This document shows positions 44,224 through 53,578 of a DNA stretch of 64,000 nt, in pieces. The notes beneath the pieces were generated by a model. The model worked only from the letters and a program-made list of their open reading frames with translations. It did not search any database and was not told the DNA's origin. The stretch spans positions 2,294,001 through 2,358,000 of the forward strand of contig NZ_JAUSXF010000001.1 in the NCBI RefSeq assembly GCF_030816475.1, read 5' to 3'. This stretch comes from Arthrobacter pascens. Its GTDB lineage: Bacteria > Actinomycetota > Actinomycetes > Actinomycetales > Micrococcaceae. Within the stretch, counting starts at the first letter, position 1. Every line of letters begins with the position of its first letter. The translations under genes and the position numbers were made by a program.

Positions 44224-44358
44224 GGAACCGACGAAACAGCAGTGCAGCGCGAACTCATCAATGCCGGCGTGGCCGTCCGCAGCTTCACCACCGAGCGGGT
44301 CTCCCTGGAAGAAATCTTCATCCGCGTGTACGGCAGAAAGGCAACGGCAGGAGCCTGA
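44224..44358 (+). pseudogene. C-terminal fragment of an ABC exporter ATPase
   Basis: The frame reads GTDETAVQRELINAGVAVRS and TERVSLEEIFIRVYGRKA then TGA. This is the C-terminal DUF4162-like tail typical of NatA/CcmA-type ATPases (...SLEEIFIxxYG). The whole nucleotide-binding domain is missing. It is followed immediately by the start of an ABC-2 permease, its natural partner. Confidence 0.65.
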
Positions 44359-44360
44359 CC

Positions 44361-45423
44361 ATGGCCACAACACCCACCCGCTCCTCGCTCCTGGGCCGGC
44401 ACAACCTCGGCACCGTGGTCAGCTTCGAATTCATCCGCACCATCAAGAAACGGCGCTTCTGGATCGCCACCCTCGCGATCCTGGTGGTCATGGCCATCAT
44501 CTTCGTCCTGGTCTTCACCAGCGATTCCTCCACACGGCCACAGCCTAAGCGCAGAAGAACACCGCACTGACCTTCACCTACACGGACGCGTCAGAGATCA
44601 TCCCCGACAAGGCGGCCACAGCCATGGGCGGCACTAAAGCAACCGACCCAAGCGCTGCACTGGACGAGGTGAAAGCCGGCCGCATCGACGCATGCTTCGC
44701 CTACCCGGCAAACCCCGCCAAGGAGCCCGTGAAGGTCTACGGAACCGACAAGGCATCTTCGCGAACAACACCTACGAAGCCGACAGCACCCTGGAGGAGA
44801 AAGAAAACAGGGTCACCGAAATGATCCTCACGACCCTGAACCCGACGACCCTGATCGTGGGAAAGATCATCTCCTTGTTCCTCGTCGGGATCGTCCAGAT
44901 CGGCGTGTTCCTTGCCCCGATCGTCATCGGCTACGCGTTCTTCAGGGACCGGCTCGCCCTGCCCGACCTCAACCTAAGCTCCCTGGTCTTTGAACCGGTG
45001 CCGCTGCTGACCGGGGCCCTGCTCCTGCTGGGCGGATTCACCCTGTTCACGGCCGTCCTCGTCGCGATCGGCGCGGTCATGCCCACCGCGAAGGAAGCCG
45101 GGGTCGTATTCGGTCCGCTCATGGGGCTGATCTTCGTCCCGTTCTACGCGATCAACCTCATCCTCAGCGACCCGCACTCCCCCGTCGTCCAGGCCTTCAC
45201 GTACTTCCCGCTCTCCACCCCCGTGACCGCGCTGCTCCGCAACGGATTCGGAACGCTCAGCACCACCGAAGCAATCATTGTCATCGCCGAACTGTTCATC
45301 CTCGGCATCCTCGTCCTGCGACTCGCGGTCCACCTCTTCCGCTACGGGTCCATCCAGTACTCCAGCAAACTCTCCATCACCAAAACCCTCCGCCACCGTC
45401 CACCGGAACTCGCCGGAAAATAG
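44361..45423 (+). pseudogene. ABC-2 type permease, broken by frameshifts
   Basis: ATG 44361 begins a permease: VVSFEFIRTIKKRRFWIATL, AILVVMAIIFVLVF. The frame then breaks near 44560. A second frame holds TDASEIIPDKAATAMGG and ALDEVKAGRIDACFAYPAN. A third continues as GIFANNTYEADSTLEEKENR and then VTEMILTTLNPTTLIVGKI with four further membrane spans to the TAG at 45423. NRVTEMILTTxxPTTLxVGK is the signature of NatB/YhaP-type Na+ or drug exporters. At least two frameshifts, plus loss of central spans, leave it inactive. Confidence 0.78.
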
Positions 45424-45499
45424 CCCGGACAAAATCTGCTCCAGCCTGAACTCCCCTAGGCGCTAACGGGATTTCCCTGGAGGCGGCCTTTTGGGTGCT

Positions 45500-46132
45500 T
45501 CACGGAGAGACCGCGGCATCAGGTTTCCATGGGGTGTGCTGATGCGCGAGGCAAACCATTGCAGGGTTCAGGGAACGGATCAGTAGCTGTCCCTCGGTGC
45601 GGGGGTTATCAAGTTCGTCGAACCATACGGCTGTGTCACCGGCGATGATTGTGGGGCCTCCGGTTCCTTCGACGACGACAATCTGTGAGCCTCTGGTGTG
45701 GCCCGGAGCCGGCAGGAGCCGTAGCCCGGGAAGCAGTTCGAACTCGCCGTCGACTGTCTCGTAGTGCATACCGGGTGGGTCTACCATTCGGGGATGGTGT
45801 AGTCGTCCTGGTTGCGGGCGTCGTCGAGTTCCTGGCGCTGGACGTAGGTGGGCTTGCCCGCGAAGAGGTGGTTACCTCCGCAGTGGTCGAAGTGGAGGTG
45901 GGTGTTTACGACGATGTCGAGACTGCCGATGTCGAAGTCCTGCTCGTTCAACGGGTAAATGCGGCGGGTCCATGTCGGCGACCGCCGGATGAAGCTGAGT
46001 CATGCCGGTATCCACCAGCACGCGCGCCTCGGGGTGGTCGATGACATGCACGTAGACCGGCATGGGCTCGCCTTCGGCCAGCAGTTCGGCCACTCGAACG
46101 GCAGTTACGCGGATTTCAGTGGGGGAATTCAC
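45500..46132 (-). pseudogene. Metallo-beta-lactamase fold hydrolase with two frameshifts
   Basis: Three minus-strand frames make one MBL-fold protein of the AHL-lactonase-like group. ATG 46132 gives RVLVDTGMTQLHPAVADMDP; a shift near 45965 leads to RIYPLNEQDFDIGSLDIVVN and then THLHFDHCGGNHLF (the HxHxDH zinc motif); a second shift near 45785 (TIPEW to VDPPGMHYE) leads to LPAPGHTRGSQIVV and IAGDTAVWFDEL with the remaining zinc ligands. All metal motifs survive, so inactivation is recent. Confidence 0.8.
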
Positions 46133-46475
46133 TTCTTCACCTCAGTCCCACACTAAGGCCGTGATGTGTCCCGGAAAGCATCAGAGCGTCCAGCCGACGG
46201 CGGCGCGATGTGATGCGATGATCCAGAATCCCATCCGTCGCCCTGTCCGTCGAGCGGGAGGTAGAAAGAATCCTTGAACATGAGTCAGTAACCCTTGGCA
46301 GACGCCTTGGGTATGCCGGCGCCTGCTGATGCCCACATCCAAGGCAAGGGCACCAGGGCCTGGGTCGATTCCGATGCAGTTTGCAGGTGGCTCCGAAACG
46401 CATGGTATTTACCGCGTCCTTTGCTGCCCGTAGTCTGATCCACCAGTTAATTCCGCGGAAAGGGTGGTACGGACT
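46133..46475. other. Intergenic stretch, no gene recognised
   Basis: About 340 bases upstream of two oppositely oriented broken genes. No recognisable frame; it presumably once held their divergent promoters. Confidence 0.4.
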
Positions 46476-46872
46476 ATGGCTGAGGGAACGAAGGCTGATC
46501 CCTGGACTTTGGTGACAGCACCAGGATCATCTGAATACACGATGTACCGGGATCCGAACGCGGACCCTCCTGCCTTGATCTGCCGGGCCGGCTCGACCAC
46601 TCTGAAGTATCACCTGCACGCTATCGAGGACCTCCACCAGTGGCTACTGGAACGCGGTGACGGGGTTCCCCTTGGAGCAGCAGATGAGACCAAGCCGGCG
46701 CCGGAGGGCAGCGTGGAGGCTTGGGGGCGGGACCCAGGGATTGTACGGCCTGCGGAAAGGCTACCAGGGCAGGTTCGGCATGTACCTTCCACTGCTTCTA
46801 GAAGCCCTGGGCCTGGCCGAACTCACCCACGAAAAGCGCAACAACACCATCCATGCCCTCCCCAAAACCTAA
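46476..46872 (+). pseudogene. Small conserved actinobacterial protein (DUF6855-like) with a frameshift
   Basis: From ATG 46476 the frame reads MAEGTKADPWTLVTAPGSS, YTMYRDPNADPPALICRAG and STTLKYHLHAIEDLHQWLLE. Near 46735 the reading must shift to continue as LYGLRKGYQGRFGMYLPLL and LTHEKRNNTIHALPKT. Together this is a protein of about 130 residues that I recall from Arthrobacter genomes as DUF6855; the function is unknown. The original linking sequence between AWGRDPG and LYGLRKG looks partly deleted. Confidence 0.6.
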
Positions 46873-47426
46873 ACAAGCCCCATTGGCAGACGGGGATACC
46901 GCAGCGATCGGCCCCGAATAATCTCTGTCGCGCCGTAGCCCAGAGCCAAGACAATCATGCTGCCCAACCACGCCGCCGACAGGAAGATCAGGACCATCCA
47001 GTTCCTGTCCTCGGTGGGTTTAAGCGACTGTCCCGCGACGACTACCTGGTCCCCGGCCGGGCGCGCCACGACGGCTATCCGCAGACCGGGCTCAGGCTGC
47101 CAGCTCACAGCATCAGATCCGGACCGTCTTGCCGCCTCGAGCACCCCGGCGGGAAGGACGGGAAGGGTTCCATGAAGTGTGGCCGTGCCGGACATCGGTT
47201 GGTTATCAGCCCCGTAGACAATGACGAAGACGCCGCTGTCGGGTGTCAATTCCAGCCGCGGCGCACTCGGTGCCGGGAAACCCATGACTGCAACCTGTGC
47301 CGCTGCAGCAGCGGTCGGCGCATCGTTGGCCGCGCGGCGGCCCAACTGCTGCAGGGTGAAGTAGGCACTTCCGAAGACAAATGTGACGATGATGGCTGCA
47401 GCCAGCCAACCGATGACCCTTTGCAT
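46869..47426 (-). CDS. Membrane protein with an extracytoplasmic domain, unknown function
   Basis: 185 residues: an N-terminal membrane anchor (VIGWLAAAIIVTFVFGSAYF), an exported domain of about 110 residues rich in small residues (LELTPDSGVFVIVYGADN, TLHGTLPVLPAGVLE), and a second span (WMVLIFLSAAWLGSMIVLAL) with a basic tail. I do not recognise a family. The 3' end overlaps the end of the DUF6855-like remnant by four bases on the opposite strand. Confidence 0.65.
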   Translation of the reverse strand: MQRVIGWLAAAIIVTFVFGSAYFTLQQLGRRAANDAPTAAAAAQVAVMGFPAPSAPRLELTPDSGVFVIVYGADNQPMSGTATLHGTLPVLPAGVLEAARRSGSDAVSWQPEPGLRIAVVARPAGDQVVVAGQSLKPTEDRNWMVLIFLSAAWLGSMIVLALGYGATEIIRGRSLRYPRLPMGLV

Positions 47427-47704
47427 ACCTCTATCATCGGCTCAATCCGGCCGAAGCCACGGACAACACGACCCAAATGTGCCTCCCCAAACAGGCGGCA
47501 AACAATACGGCAGCCCGCCGACGATTTCACGACGCCGCTCTGCCTTCCTCCCAGGCGCGTCTGTGCCAGCCCCTAACCCCCTAAGGTCGTCCCCCTAATG
47601 GGGCGGAGCCCCTTGCCACGTCTGTTGGTGAAGCCTAGGCTCGTCCTACCCGCATTCTGGCAGCATGGTCTCGGCCGCCGGTTACTTCAATCTGGAGAGC
47701 CGTG

Positions 47705-49021
47705 ATGAAATCAGAGACCAAGCGATTCCTGGGCCAAATCCTCACCTTCTGCCTTGCTGTTACCGGGCTGGTGGTTGCCTCGGCGCCGGCGGCGCAGGCG
47801 GCCACCACATACGGCTACCAGAGCATCGCCTACTCAGGGGTAGCCAACCCGCCAACCTCGGACAAACCCCAGAGCAAGCTTTGGTTCAACGACGGTTCCT
47901 GGTGGGCGGACATGTGGACCACAGGAAGCGGATGGCATATCTTTCGCCTGGACCGCAGCACGCACAAATGGGTCGACACAGGCGTGCTGAACGACAGCCG
48001 GTCCAACACCCTCGCCGATACCCTCTGGGACGGCTCCCACCTCTACATCGCTTCCCACGTGGTCACCGTCAGCAGCGATGGAACGCCCAAAGCCTCGATT
48101 TCCGGACAGCCGGCCAAGCTCTACCGCTACAGCTACACCGCCGGTAAATACACCCTCGATGCCGGATTCCCGACCACCATCACCAACAACAGCAGTGAAT
48201 CGATGACCATCGACAGGGACTCGACCGGTGCCATCTGGGCCACCTGGACCCAAGTTGCCGGAAACTCCACCTCCGGTTTCACGAATACCGTGTACGTCAA
48301 TGCCTCCGCACCCGGCGGCACGAGCTGGCCAGCACCCTTTGTCCTGCCCGTGTCCAACCCACGCCCTGCACCCGATGACATTTCTGCTGTGGTCTCCTAC
48401 GCAAAGAACAAGATCGGCGTGATGTGGAGCGACCAACGTACCGGAAGCATGTGGTGGGCAACCCGAACCGACGGCACATCACCAACCGCTACTTCGTCCT
48501 GGAAGGTACAGGCAGCAATTCAGGGCAAAGGGCAGGCTGATGACCACCTGAACCTCAAGGCCCTTCTGGCGGATCCGTCGGGGAGGGTTTATGCAGCAGC
48601 CAAGACCAGCCTGGACACCACGTCCTCGGATAAGTCACTGCCGCAGCTGCAGCTGCTCGTTTTCAAGCCCGGCACCGGCTCGTTCACCAAATCCACCATT
48701 GCTACCGTCGGCGACTGCGTCACCCGCCCCCAAATTCTTCTGGACACGCAGAACTACAAGATTCATGCATTCTTCACCGCCCCATCCGAGAGTGGCTGCG
48801 CCTACATCGGTGCAACAGGCAGCATCTACGAAAAGACGGCCTCTATGGACAGCCCGGTGTTCGGCCCGGGCCGCGGAACGCCAGTGATCCAAGACGGCGC
48901 CTCCGCCCACATCAATGACGTCACCACTACAAAGCAGGCCGTGAACCGCTCGACCGGGATCGTGGTGATGGCTACAAACACCGTCACCAAACGCTACTGG
49001 TACTCCGACCGTCCGCTCTGA
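47705..49021 (+). CDS. Secreted beta-propeller-like protein of unknown function
   Basis: 438-residue exported protein. The signal peptide (FLGQILTFCLAVTGLVVASA) ends near AAQA-A. The mature part has repeated blade-like motifs with aromatic and Asp residues: KLWFNDGSWWADMW, TLWDGSHLYIASHVV, TGAIWATWTQV, KNKIGVMWSDQRTGSMWWA and NYKIHAFFTAPS, ending TKRYWYSDRPL. This resembles propeller proteins in which each blade shows W-type motifs. ATG 47705 is preferred over GTG 47702 for spacing to GGAG. It is followed by a strong terminator. Function is unknown; a role at the cell surface or on a polymer is likely. Confidence 0.8.
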   Translation: MKSETKRFLGQILTFCLAVTGLVVASAPAAQAATTYGYQSIAYSGVANPPTSDKPQSKLWFNDGSWWADMWTTGSGWHIFRLDRSTHKWVDTGVLNDSRSNTLADTLWDGSHLYIASHVVTVSSDGTPKASISGQPAKLYRYSYTAGKYTLDAGFPTTITNNSSESMTIDRDSTGAIWATWTQVAGNSTSGFTNTVYVNASAPGGTSWPAPFVLPVSNPRPAPDDISAVVSYAKNKIGVMWSDQRTGSMWWATRTDGTSPTATSSWKVQAAIQGKGQADDHLNLKALLADPSGRVYAAAKTSLDTTSSDKSLPQLQLLVFKPGTGSFTKSTIATVGDCVTRPQILLDTQNYKIHAFFTAPSESGCAYIGATGSIYEKTASMDSPVFGPGRGTPVIQDGASAHINDVTTTKQAVNRSTGIVVMATNTVTKRYWYSDRPL

Positions 49022-49043
49022 ACCGGCCCCGCGGCCCAAAAGC

Positions 49044-49103
49044 GTGCCGGCGGCGGGAGGGCCATCGTGAGCCCTTGGCCCTACCCCCAGCCGCCGCCGG
49101 CAC
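49044..49103 (+). terminator. Terminator-like nested hairpin
   Basis: A perfect 13-bp outer stem (GTGCCGGCGGCGG ... CCGCCGCCGGCAC) encloses an inner stem (AGGGCCA ... TGGCCCT). It starts 22 bases after the stop of the secreted protein. The following sequence is TTACC rather than a T-run. Confidence 0.7.
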
Positions 49104-49681
49104 TTACCTGGTAAGCCAGTCCGGGGACAAAAAGCAGAAGCTCGCGGTTGCCGCTCAGCAATGTGGTCATGGCCATGACAAGATGGCCGGCGCTGTCGTT
49201 GGCCTTACCAGAAGGGTAACTGTGGAGCTGTCCAACTTGGTTGGGTCGAACCGCGGCTTGGTGTCTGCCAGCCTTGTTAGTGACGAGCGGACGACTCAGC
49301 CTTGAACGAGGCAGCCCACAGCAATTTCCGGAAAACCGCGCGAGTGCGCTCCGTCAGATTGGTGCATGAACTGCTCTAGATATCGATTGGCAGCGCCTCA
49401 TCAGTTGAATGCGGACGCGGCCTCCTTGACTTCCCCTGATGCACCATCTCCTCCACGTGGGCGGACGGGAAGTCGAGACGTCCCAGATCCAGCTGGGCCT
49501 GGATACTGCTCGTCTTGACGTGGAGGGGACCCAGAACGCCAGGCGGTGACTCCTTGACCTAGCCAGCGGGTGCTCGTGGAAGGATGTCGCCCATGCCCAC
49601 GGCTTATGGGGCAGGAGTTCGGCCAGGGCGCCGCAAGGGCGACGCGCCGCTGGCGCAGATAGCCAAAGATTTGTACCTGGA
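49104..49681. other. Stretch without a recognisable gene
   Basis: About 580 bases of mixed composition. No frame gives a recognisable protein on either strand. Confidence 0.4.
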
Positions 49682-49807
49682 CTAATAAAGTCGAACCAAC
49701 TCCTTGGTCATGCGGTAGCCCACGACTACAGCCATGAACATGCATGAGACGAGAAACAAAGAGAACAGGCCGCCTCGGTCCCACTCCCCCGGTTCGAAAC
49801 AGGTCAT
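49682..49807 (-). CDS. Possible small single-span membrane protein
   Basis: A 41-residue frame with one hydrophobic segment (GLFSLFLVSCMFMAVVVGY) and a basic end (RMTKELVRLY). No strong ribosome site and no family match, so it may be spurious. Confidence 0.25.
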   Translation of the reverse strand: MTCFEPGEWDRGGLFSLFLVSCMFMAVVVGYRMTKELVRLY

Positions 49808-49947
49808 GTCGGAACGACCCTGCCGAGCAATGAAGTAGCAACAAGGCAGAAAATCGCCACGCTCAAGGAAGAAGCACCCGGCCACGAGAACATCCACAGA
49901 TAAATACGGCGTGACCAACACACCGTTATGAAGACCCCGGGGAGGGG

Positions 49948-50136
49948 GTGTACATTGTGCACAGGGTCAGAGGCCTCAAAACCGTCTCTGACATGCGGAA
50001 ACACATGCCCGAGGTGGGACTCGAACTGCATTCCAGCCCTCGTCAACACTGGGAACTCCAGAAAATATGGCCAATCCGAGCCAGTCCGACCGATGTACGA
50101 CCCAGTCCGAAGCCCAGAGTGTGCACAATGTGCACA
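49948..50136. repeat. Inverted TGTGCACAATGT sites flanking a 155-bp segment
   Basis: TGTACATTGTGCACA (49949-49963) and TGTGCACAATGTGCACA (50120-50136) are the same site in opposite orientation, each itself partly palindromic. They enclose a segment that contains a tRNA 3'-end-like sequence. They could be regulator-binding dyads or ends of a small element. Confidence 0.55.
50006..50027 (-). other. tRNA 3'-end-like fragment (possible attachment site)
   Basis: The minus strand reads AGTTCGAGTCCCACC and then TCGGGCA, the T-loop plus 3' arm of a tRNA gene. The 5' arm of the T-stem (TGCAG before TTCGAGT) does not pair with CCCAC, and no anticodon or acceptor partner lies upstream, so it is not a functional tRNA. 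Integrative elements often leave such a 3' tRNA copy as attL or attR. Confidence 0.45.
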
Positions 50137-50246
50137 CACCCTCTTTTGCCCAAATACTGCAGAATCCGTTCACGACGGTACCTAGTCTCCATACGGACTT
50201 TTCTGTCGCAAAATGCCTGCCATCCGGGGTCACGACCTGATCACGC

Positions 50247-50690
50247 GCCAGAAAGCCGGGAGGATGTCCCCGACGCGTTGTTTGGCGTCACCGAAGAGGA
50301 TCTAGGAGTTGTCCGGGAAGAACAGAGGGTTCTGCACGCCGGCATAGCCCGCTGCCATCGAGCGTCTGAACACCACGACGTTCTTGGCTACCCGGACACG
50401 CCACACAGCCATTCCGGCAATGGGGCTGGACGGGTCTTCTGTGGCCGGCGGGTTGATGGTGCTCCAATGTTGAGGACGACCGAAGTCCCGTCGAGATCTT
50501 CGTTGATCTCGTCCATTTCGAGGACGATGCCGTGAGGAAGTTCGACTTCGTCCAGGTGGACATTCATGTGGATGCTGAACCGGACGTCCACTCCCCGCTC
50601 CAGCAGTTGATGGGCGAGGTCAGCGAGGGAGTATTGGGCTTGGGCGACGCCCATGCCGTAGCCGGGGTGATGGTAGTCCGTGTCGCCTCC
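50247..50690 (-). pseudogene. pntB: Remnant of NAD(P) transhydrogenase subunit beta (PntB) C-terminus
   Basis: The minus strand carries [49 protein letters not shown] and [17 protein letters not shown], then in another frame [18 protein letters not shown] and [27 protein letters not shown]. This is the NADP-binding domain III of PntB in correct order. The usual GRLPG segment is deleted, the frame shifts near 50440, and a TAG interrupts LFGDAK. No membrane domain is present. Confidence 0.8.
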
Positions 50691-50941
50691 ATTGGGGGCT
50701 TCTATCCCGGACCGCCGGCGATCACTGAGATGAAGGACCGTGAAGTGCTGCGGCAGTGGGGCTGGGGGCCAGGGCATTGATTCGAAAGAGAGCCGCGATG
50801 CCCGCGGTAGTATGCCGGCCTTACCGCGGGCTTAGTTACGTTTTCTTTGGCTCCTTATCGGGGGAGCGCTCTCCGGCACGCGTGGCTTCTGAATGGGGGC
50901 GGAGCGCTGCGTCTTACCGCGTTGCGTCTCCGCAACGAGGT

Positions 50942-51931
50942 TCAATACCTTGTGTCGAGTCGATGCAGGCCGGCGCTGATGGCCACTGCAGCCACACCCG
51001 ATCGGGATTCTTGTGCCATCTTGACGAGAATGTTCTCGACGTGTGTTGTGACCGTGCGGATGGAAATGCCGAGCTCGGAGGCAATCTGCTGATTTGAGCG
51101 CCCCACCGTTATCCGATCGATGACCTCGGCTTCCCTTGTTGTCAGTCCGAATGGAAGGTCCATCGGTGTTTCAACGATCAAGGCAACGTCCCCGCGTCCT
51201 GACCGTGCCGCTGCGGTCCGCGTGATTTCCAGCGCGACCGTGCCGTCCTCGACAGCCCACAGCCCTGAGACGGACGCCGAGTCGCCTGCTAGGAAGCGCG
51301 CGACGAATTCACGGAAGCGCGGCTGAAAAACAACACTGCTCATGTCCCGTGAGATAACGGGGCGAGGAGCGTCCTCTCCGTCAAAGAGGGCGGCTTTGCA
51401 GTCCTCCCGTAGCCGGAGAATAGGGTAGCCCAGCGTCTGCCGCCTACACAGCTCAGCGACGATCGGGGACAACGCCCCGATGAGGTCCCGTGCATCGTCG
51501 TCGAAGTTGTGAAAATGAGTTGCCGAGAGGTGCAGCATCCCAGAATATTGGCCGTCGTCAGAAATCAGGCACGTGGTCATTCCATCGGTGAAGCCCGCCG
51601 GCGCCAGGGCCGTCTGATACAGCTGCGTCTCCCGGTAGTCGTACTTAAGATCGTCAATGCGAAGGGGCCTGTTGAGTTTCAACAGTTTCCGATGAACCTT
51701 TGTCGCGGCATACGGGTCCCCTAGGGCGGCCAGGGTTTCCGGCTGGTAGCCATCGTTCGCCAGGACAACATGTTGGGCGCGGTCAGGGTTCCAGAAGAGC
51801 AAGGCGGCAGCGTCATGCCTGGTGCCGTCGGCCAGGATATGCAGGATCTGGTCAGCGCCATCAAGTTGATATTGGGCTGCACCGGCAGCGAAAGCCGCCT
51901 TGAGCAGAATCTGGGATTTTCCGCTGACCAT
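50942..51931 (-). CDS. LuxR-type regulator with GAF-like sensory N-terminus
   Basis: 329-residue regulator with a C-terminal LuxR/GerE helix-turn-helix: LTTREAEVIDRITVGRSNQQ, IASELGISIRTVTTHVENIL. The N-terminal 250 residues resemble a GAF-like ligand domain (DAAALLFWNPDRAQHVVLAN, AGFTDGMTTCLISDDGQYSG). ATG 51931 (MVSGKSQ) is chosen because GGAGG is six bases upstream; an earlier ATG is too close to its own ribosome site. It faces away from the amidase-like locus at 52.3-58 kb and could control it. Confidence 0.85.
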   Translation of the reverse strand: MVSGKSQILLKAAFAAGAAQYQLDGADQILHILADGTRHDAAALLFWNPDRAQHVVLANDGYQPETLAALGDPYAATKVHRKLLKLNRPLRIDDLKYDYRETQLYQTALAPAGFTDGMTTCLISDDGQYSGMLHLSATHFHNFDDDARDLIGALSPIVAELCRRQTLGYPILRLREDCKAALFDGEDAPRPVISRDMSSVVFQPRFREFVARFLAGDSASVSGLWAVEDGTVALEITRTAAARSGRGDVALIVETPMDLPFGLTTREAEVIDRITVGRSNQQIASELGISIRTVTTHVENILVKMAQESRSGVAAVAISAGLHRLDTRY

Positions 51932-52285
51932 CAAGGTCCTCCAAGACAGGAGGAACATGCCTCCGAGTATGCGGCCAATTATACGGCTCCTGGCTCGGTG
52001 GCGGTCATGCTCGGCCTCCAGTACCTGAGCGGCCTGCGAGGTTCTGACGTGCGCGCCCGCCGAGTTGCTTCGGAGTACGTATAAATACCGATGTTGGTCA
52101 CGCGGCCCCATTCATAGGCTGATTACACGAAGCCGTGAGCCTCGTATCTGTCGTGAAAGAGCACAAAGTGACAAGCATTAAGCCAAAACCTCGTGAAGCC
52201 ATCATCACGCGCGGGCGCAGTTGCCCACTCGATCAGCGGATCAGGGCCTCCTCGTGCGGCGACAAGGCCAGCATGAAGGGGCTTA

Positions 52286-53479
52286 ATGATGGCTGCTCTT
52301 GAGCTGCACGGGCAGGCGGATCGCTTCAATGTCAGCCCGATGGAAGACATCTGCTTCACAGTCACGTGCCGGGGCTCGTCCAGCTTTCATGCGCAGTTGC
52401 TCCGTCTTGGGGACGACCGCCGCGAAGAAGAGATTGCGGACGTAAATGGAACGGCAGTGCACAGCAGCATCGATGCACGATATGAACGCCGCCGGGATGG
52501 GATTTGCCCCCGCCCCTATCTGGAAGTTCCGGGCAGCGAAAATGCCTTCAGCACGGCTGCTGGGGTTACATTCGGAGCTTTCATACGTTCAGACGCGCCG
52601 AAGGCTGGACAGCAAGCGATTCTCACCGTTTGGGACGCAACCACAGGCGCAGGATTAGGAGTATTCCTTCATCAGGGAAGGCTGACGCTTTTGGCGGGCG
52701 ACGGCGACGCCAGGATGGAGCTCAGCATCCCGCAGCCTCTCCAGCCAGGCGTCTGGCACGAAGTGGCCGCGTCCTACGACCTCGCATCAGGTCTCGGCGC
52801 CCTGTCGCAGAAACCATGCTCCGCGGCCGCGGGGTCCCGCCGTTTGGCGGATTTGAGCTGCGAAATCCACACGGTAACGCGTCATCGCAGACTCGCTCGG
52901 CTGCCGCCCGCTCCCATCATGATCGGCGCCAGTGCCAAGCTCACTTCACACTGGACGGCCGCCGAAGAGTCCTTCACGGGAACGCTGGAATCTCCCTACG
53001 CGATCGCGAACGCAACCCGGAGCGCGGATCTGCCGGGACTGCACGCCCGGCGCCTGGACGCTTCTGCCCTCATCGCTGCGTGGGATTTCTCCCGCGGCCT
53101 TTCCGAGGACGGTATCCACTCGGATGAAGTCCCGGATATCACCGGTTGTTTTAACGCCCACTGCGTCAACAGACCTCTGAGGGCGGTTCCGGGTCATCTT
53201 GGAGACGCGGTCGAAGACTTCAGGACCGCGCCGGAAAGGTACGGTGCCATCCGCCTGGTGGACAGGTGGCCAGATACCGAGAGGTGGCTCGCGCGGATCA
53301 CCCTCGCCGTCCCGGAGTCGCTGGAAAGCGGGTTTTATGCCGTGCAGTTACGCGCGGCCAATACCGAGGAATATGTGCCGTTTGTCATTTCGCCGTCGAG
53401 GCAACCCCCGTTGCAGATCCCAGACAGCAAGGGCCGCACCCGACAGATCTCAGCCCACGAGGCCCCGTCCGAACACTGA
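52286..53479 (+). CDS. Truncated dimethylformamidase-like protein (N-terminal half only)
   Basis: 397 residues related to the first half of the dimethylformamidase-like protein at 55706. Equivalent blocks are GQADRFNVSPMEDICFTVTC (GYTDRFAARPGESLSFHVSC), PYLEVPGSE, GVWHEVAASYDLASG, APIMIGASAKL, LIAAWDFSRG and NRPLRAVPGHLGDAVEDF. It stops right after EEYVPFVISPS, the point where its relative (EQYLPFFVRAG) enters the catalytic domain. So it keeps the lectin-like domain but lacks the putative active site. AAGGGG precedes the ATG. It may be a broken gene or a separate binding subunit. The next gene is the APC permease. Confidence 0.7.
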   Translation: MMAALELHGQADRFNVSPMEDICFTVTCRGSSSFHAQLLRLGDDRREEEIADVNGTAVHSSIDARYERRRDGICPRPYLEVPGSENAFSTAAGVTFGAFIRSDAPKAGQQAILTVWDATTGAGLGVFLHQGRLTLLAGDGDARMELSIPQPLQPGVWHEVAASYDLASGLGALSQKPCSAAAGSRRLADLSCEIHTVTRHRRLARLPPAPIMIGASAKLTSHWTAAEESFTGTLESPYAIANATRSADLPGLHARRLDASALIAAWDFSRGLSEDGIHSDEVPDITGCFNAHCVNRPLRAVPGHLGDAVEDFRTAPERYGAIRLVDRWPDTERWLARITLAVPESLESGFYAVQLRAANTEEYVPFVISPSRQPPLQIPDSKGRTRQISAHEAPSEH

Positions 53480-53578
53480 GCGCACACCCGGTCGCTCCTT
53501 TATTTCACTCCAATCCCATTTACAGAATCCACGAGTCGACATTAAGACTAGGATTCCCCTGAGAGGCACAGATAGCCC

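Noticed and set aside
49401..49844. 147-residue minus-strand frame
   Set aside because: No conserved features, no ribosome site, and composition of random high-GC DNA.
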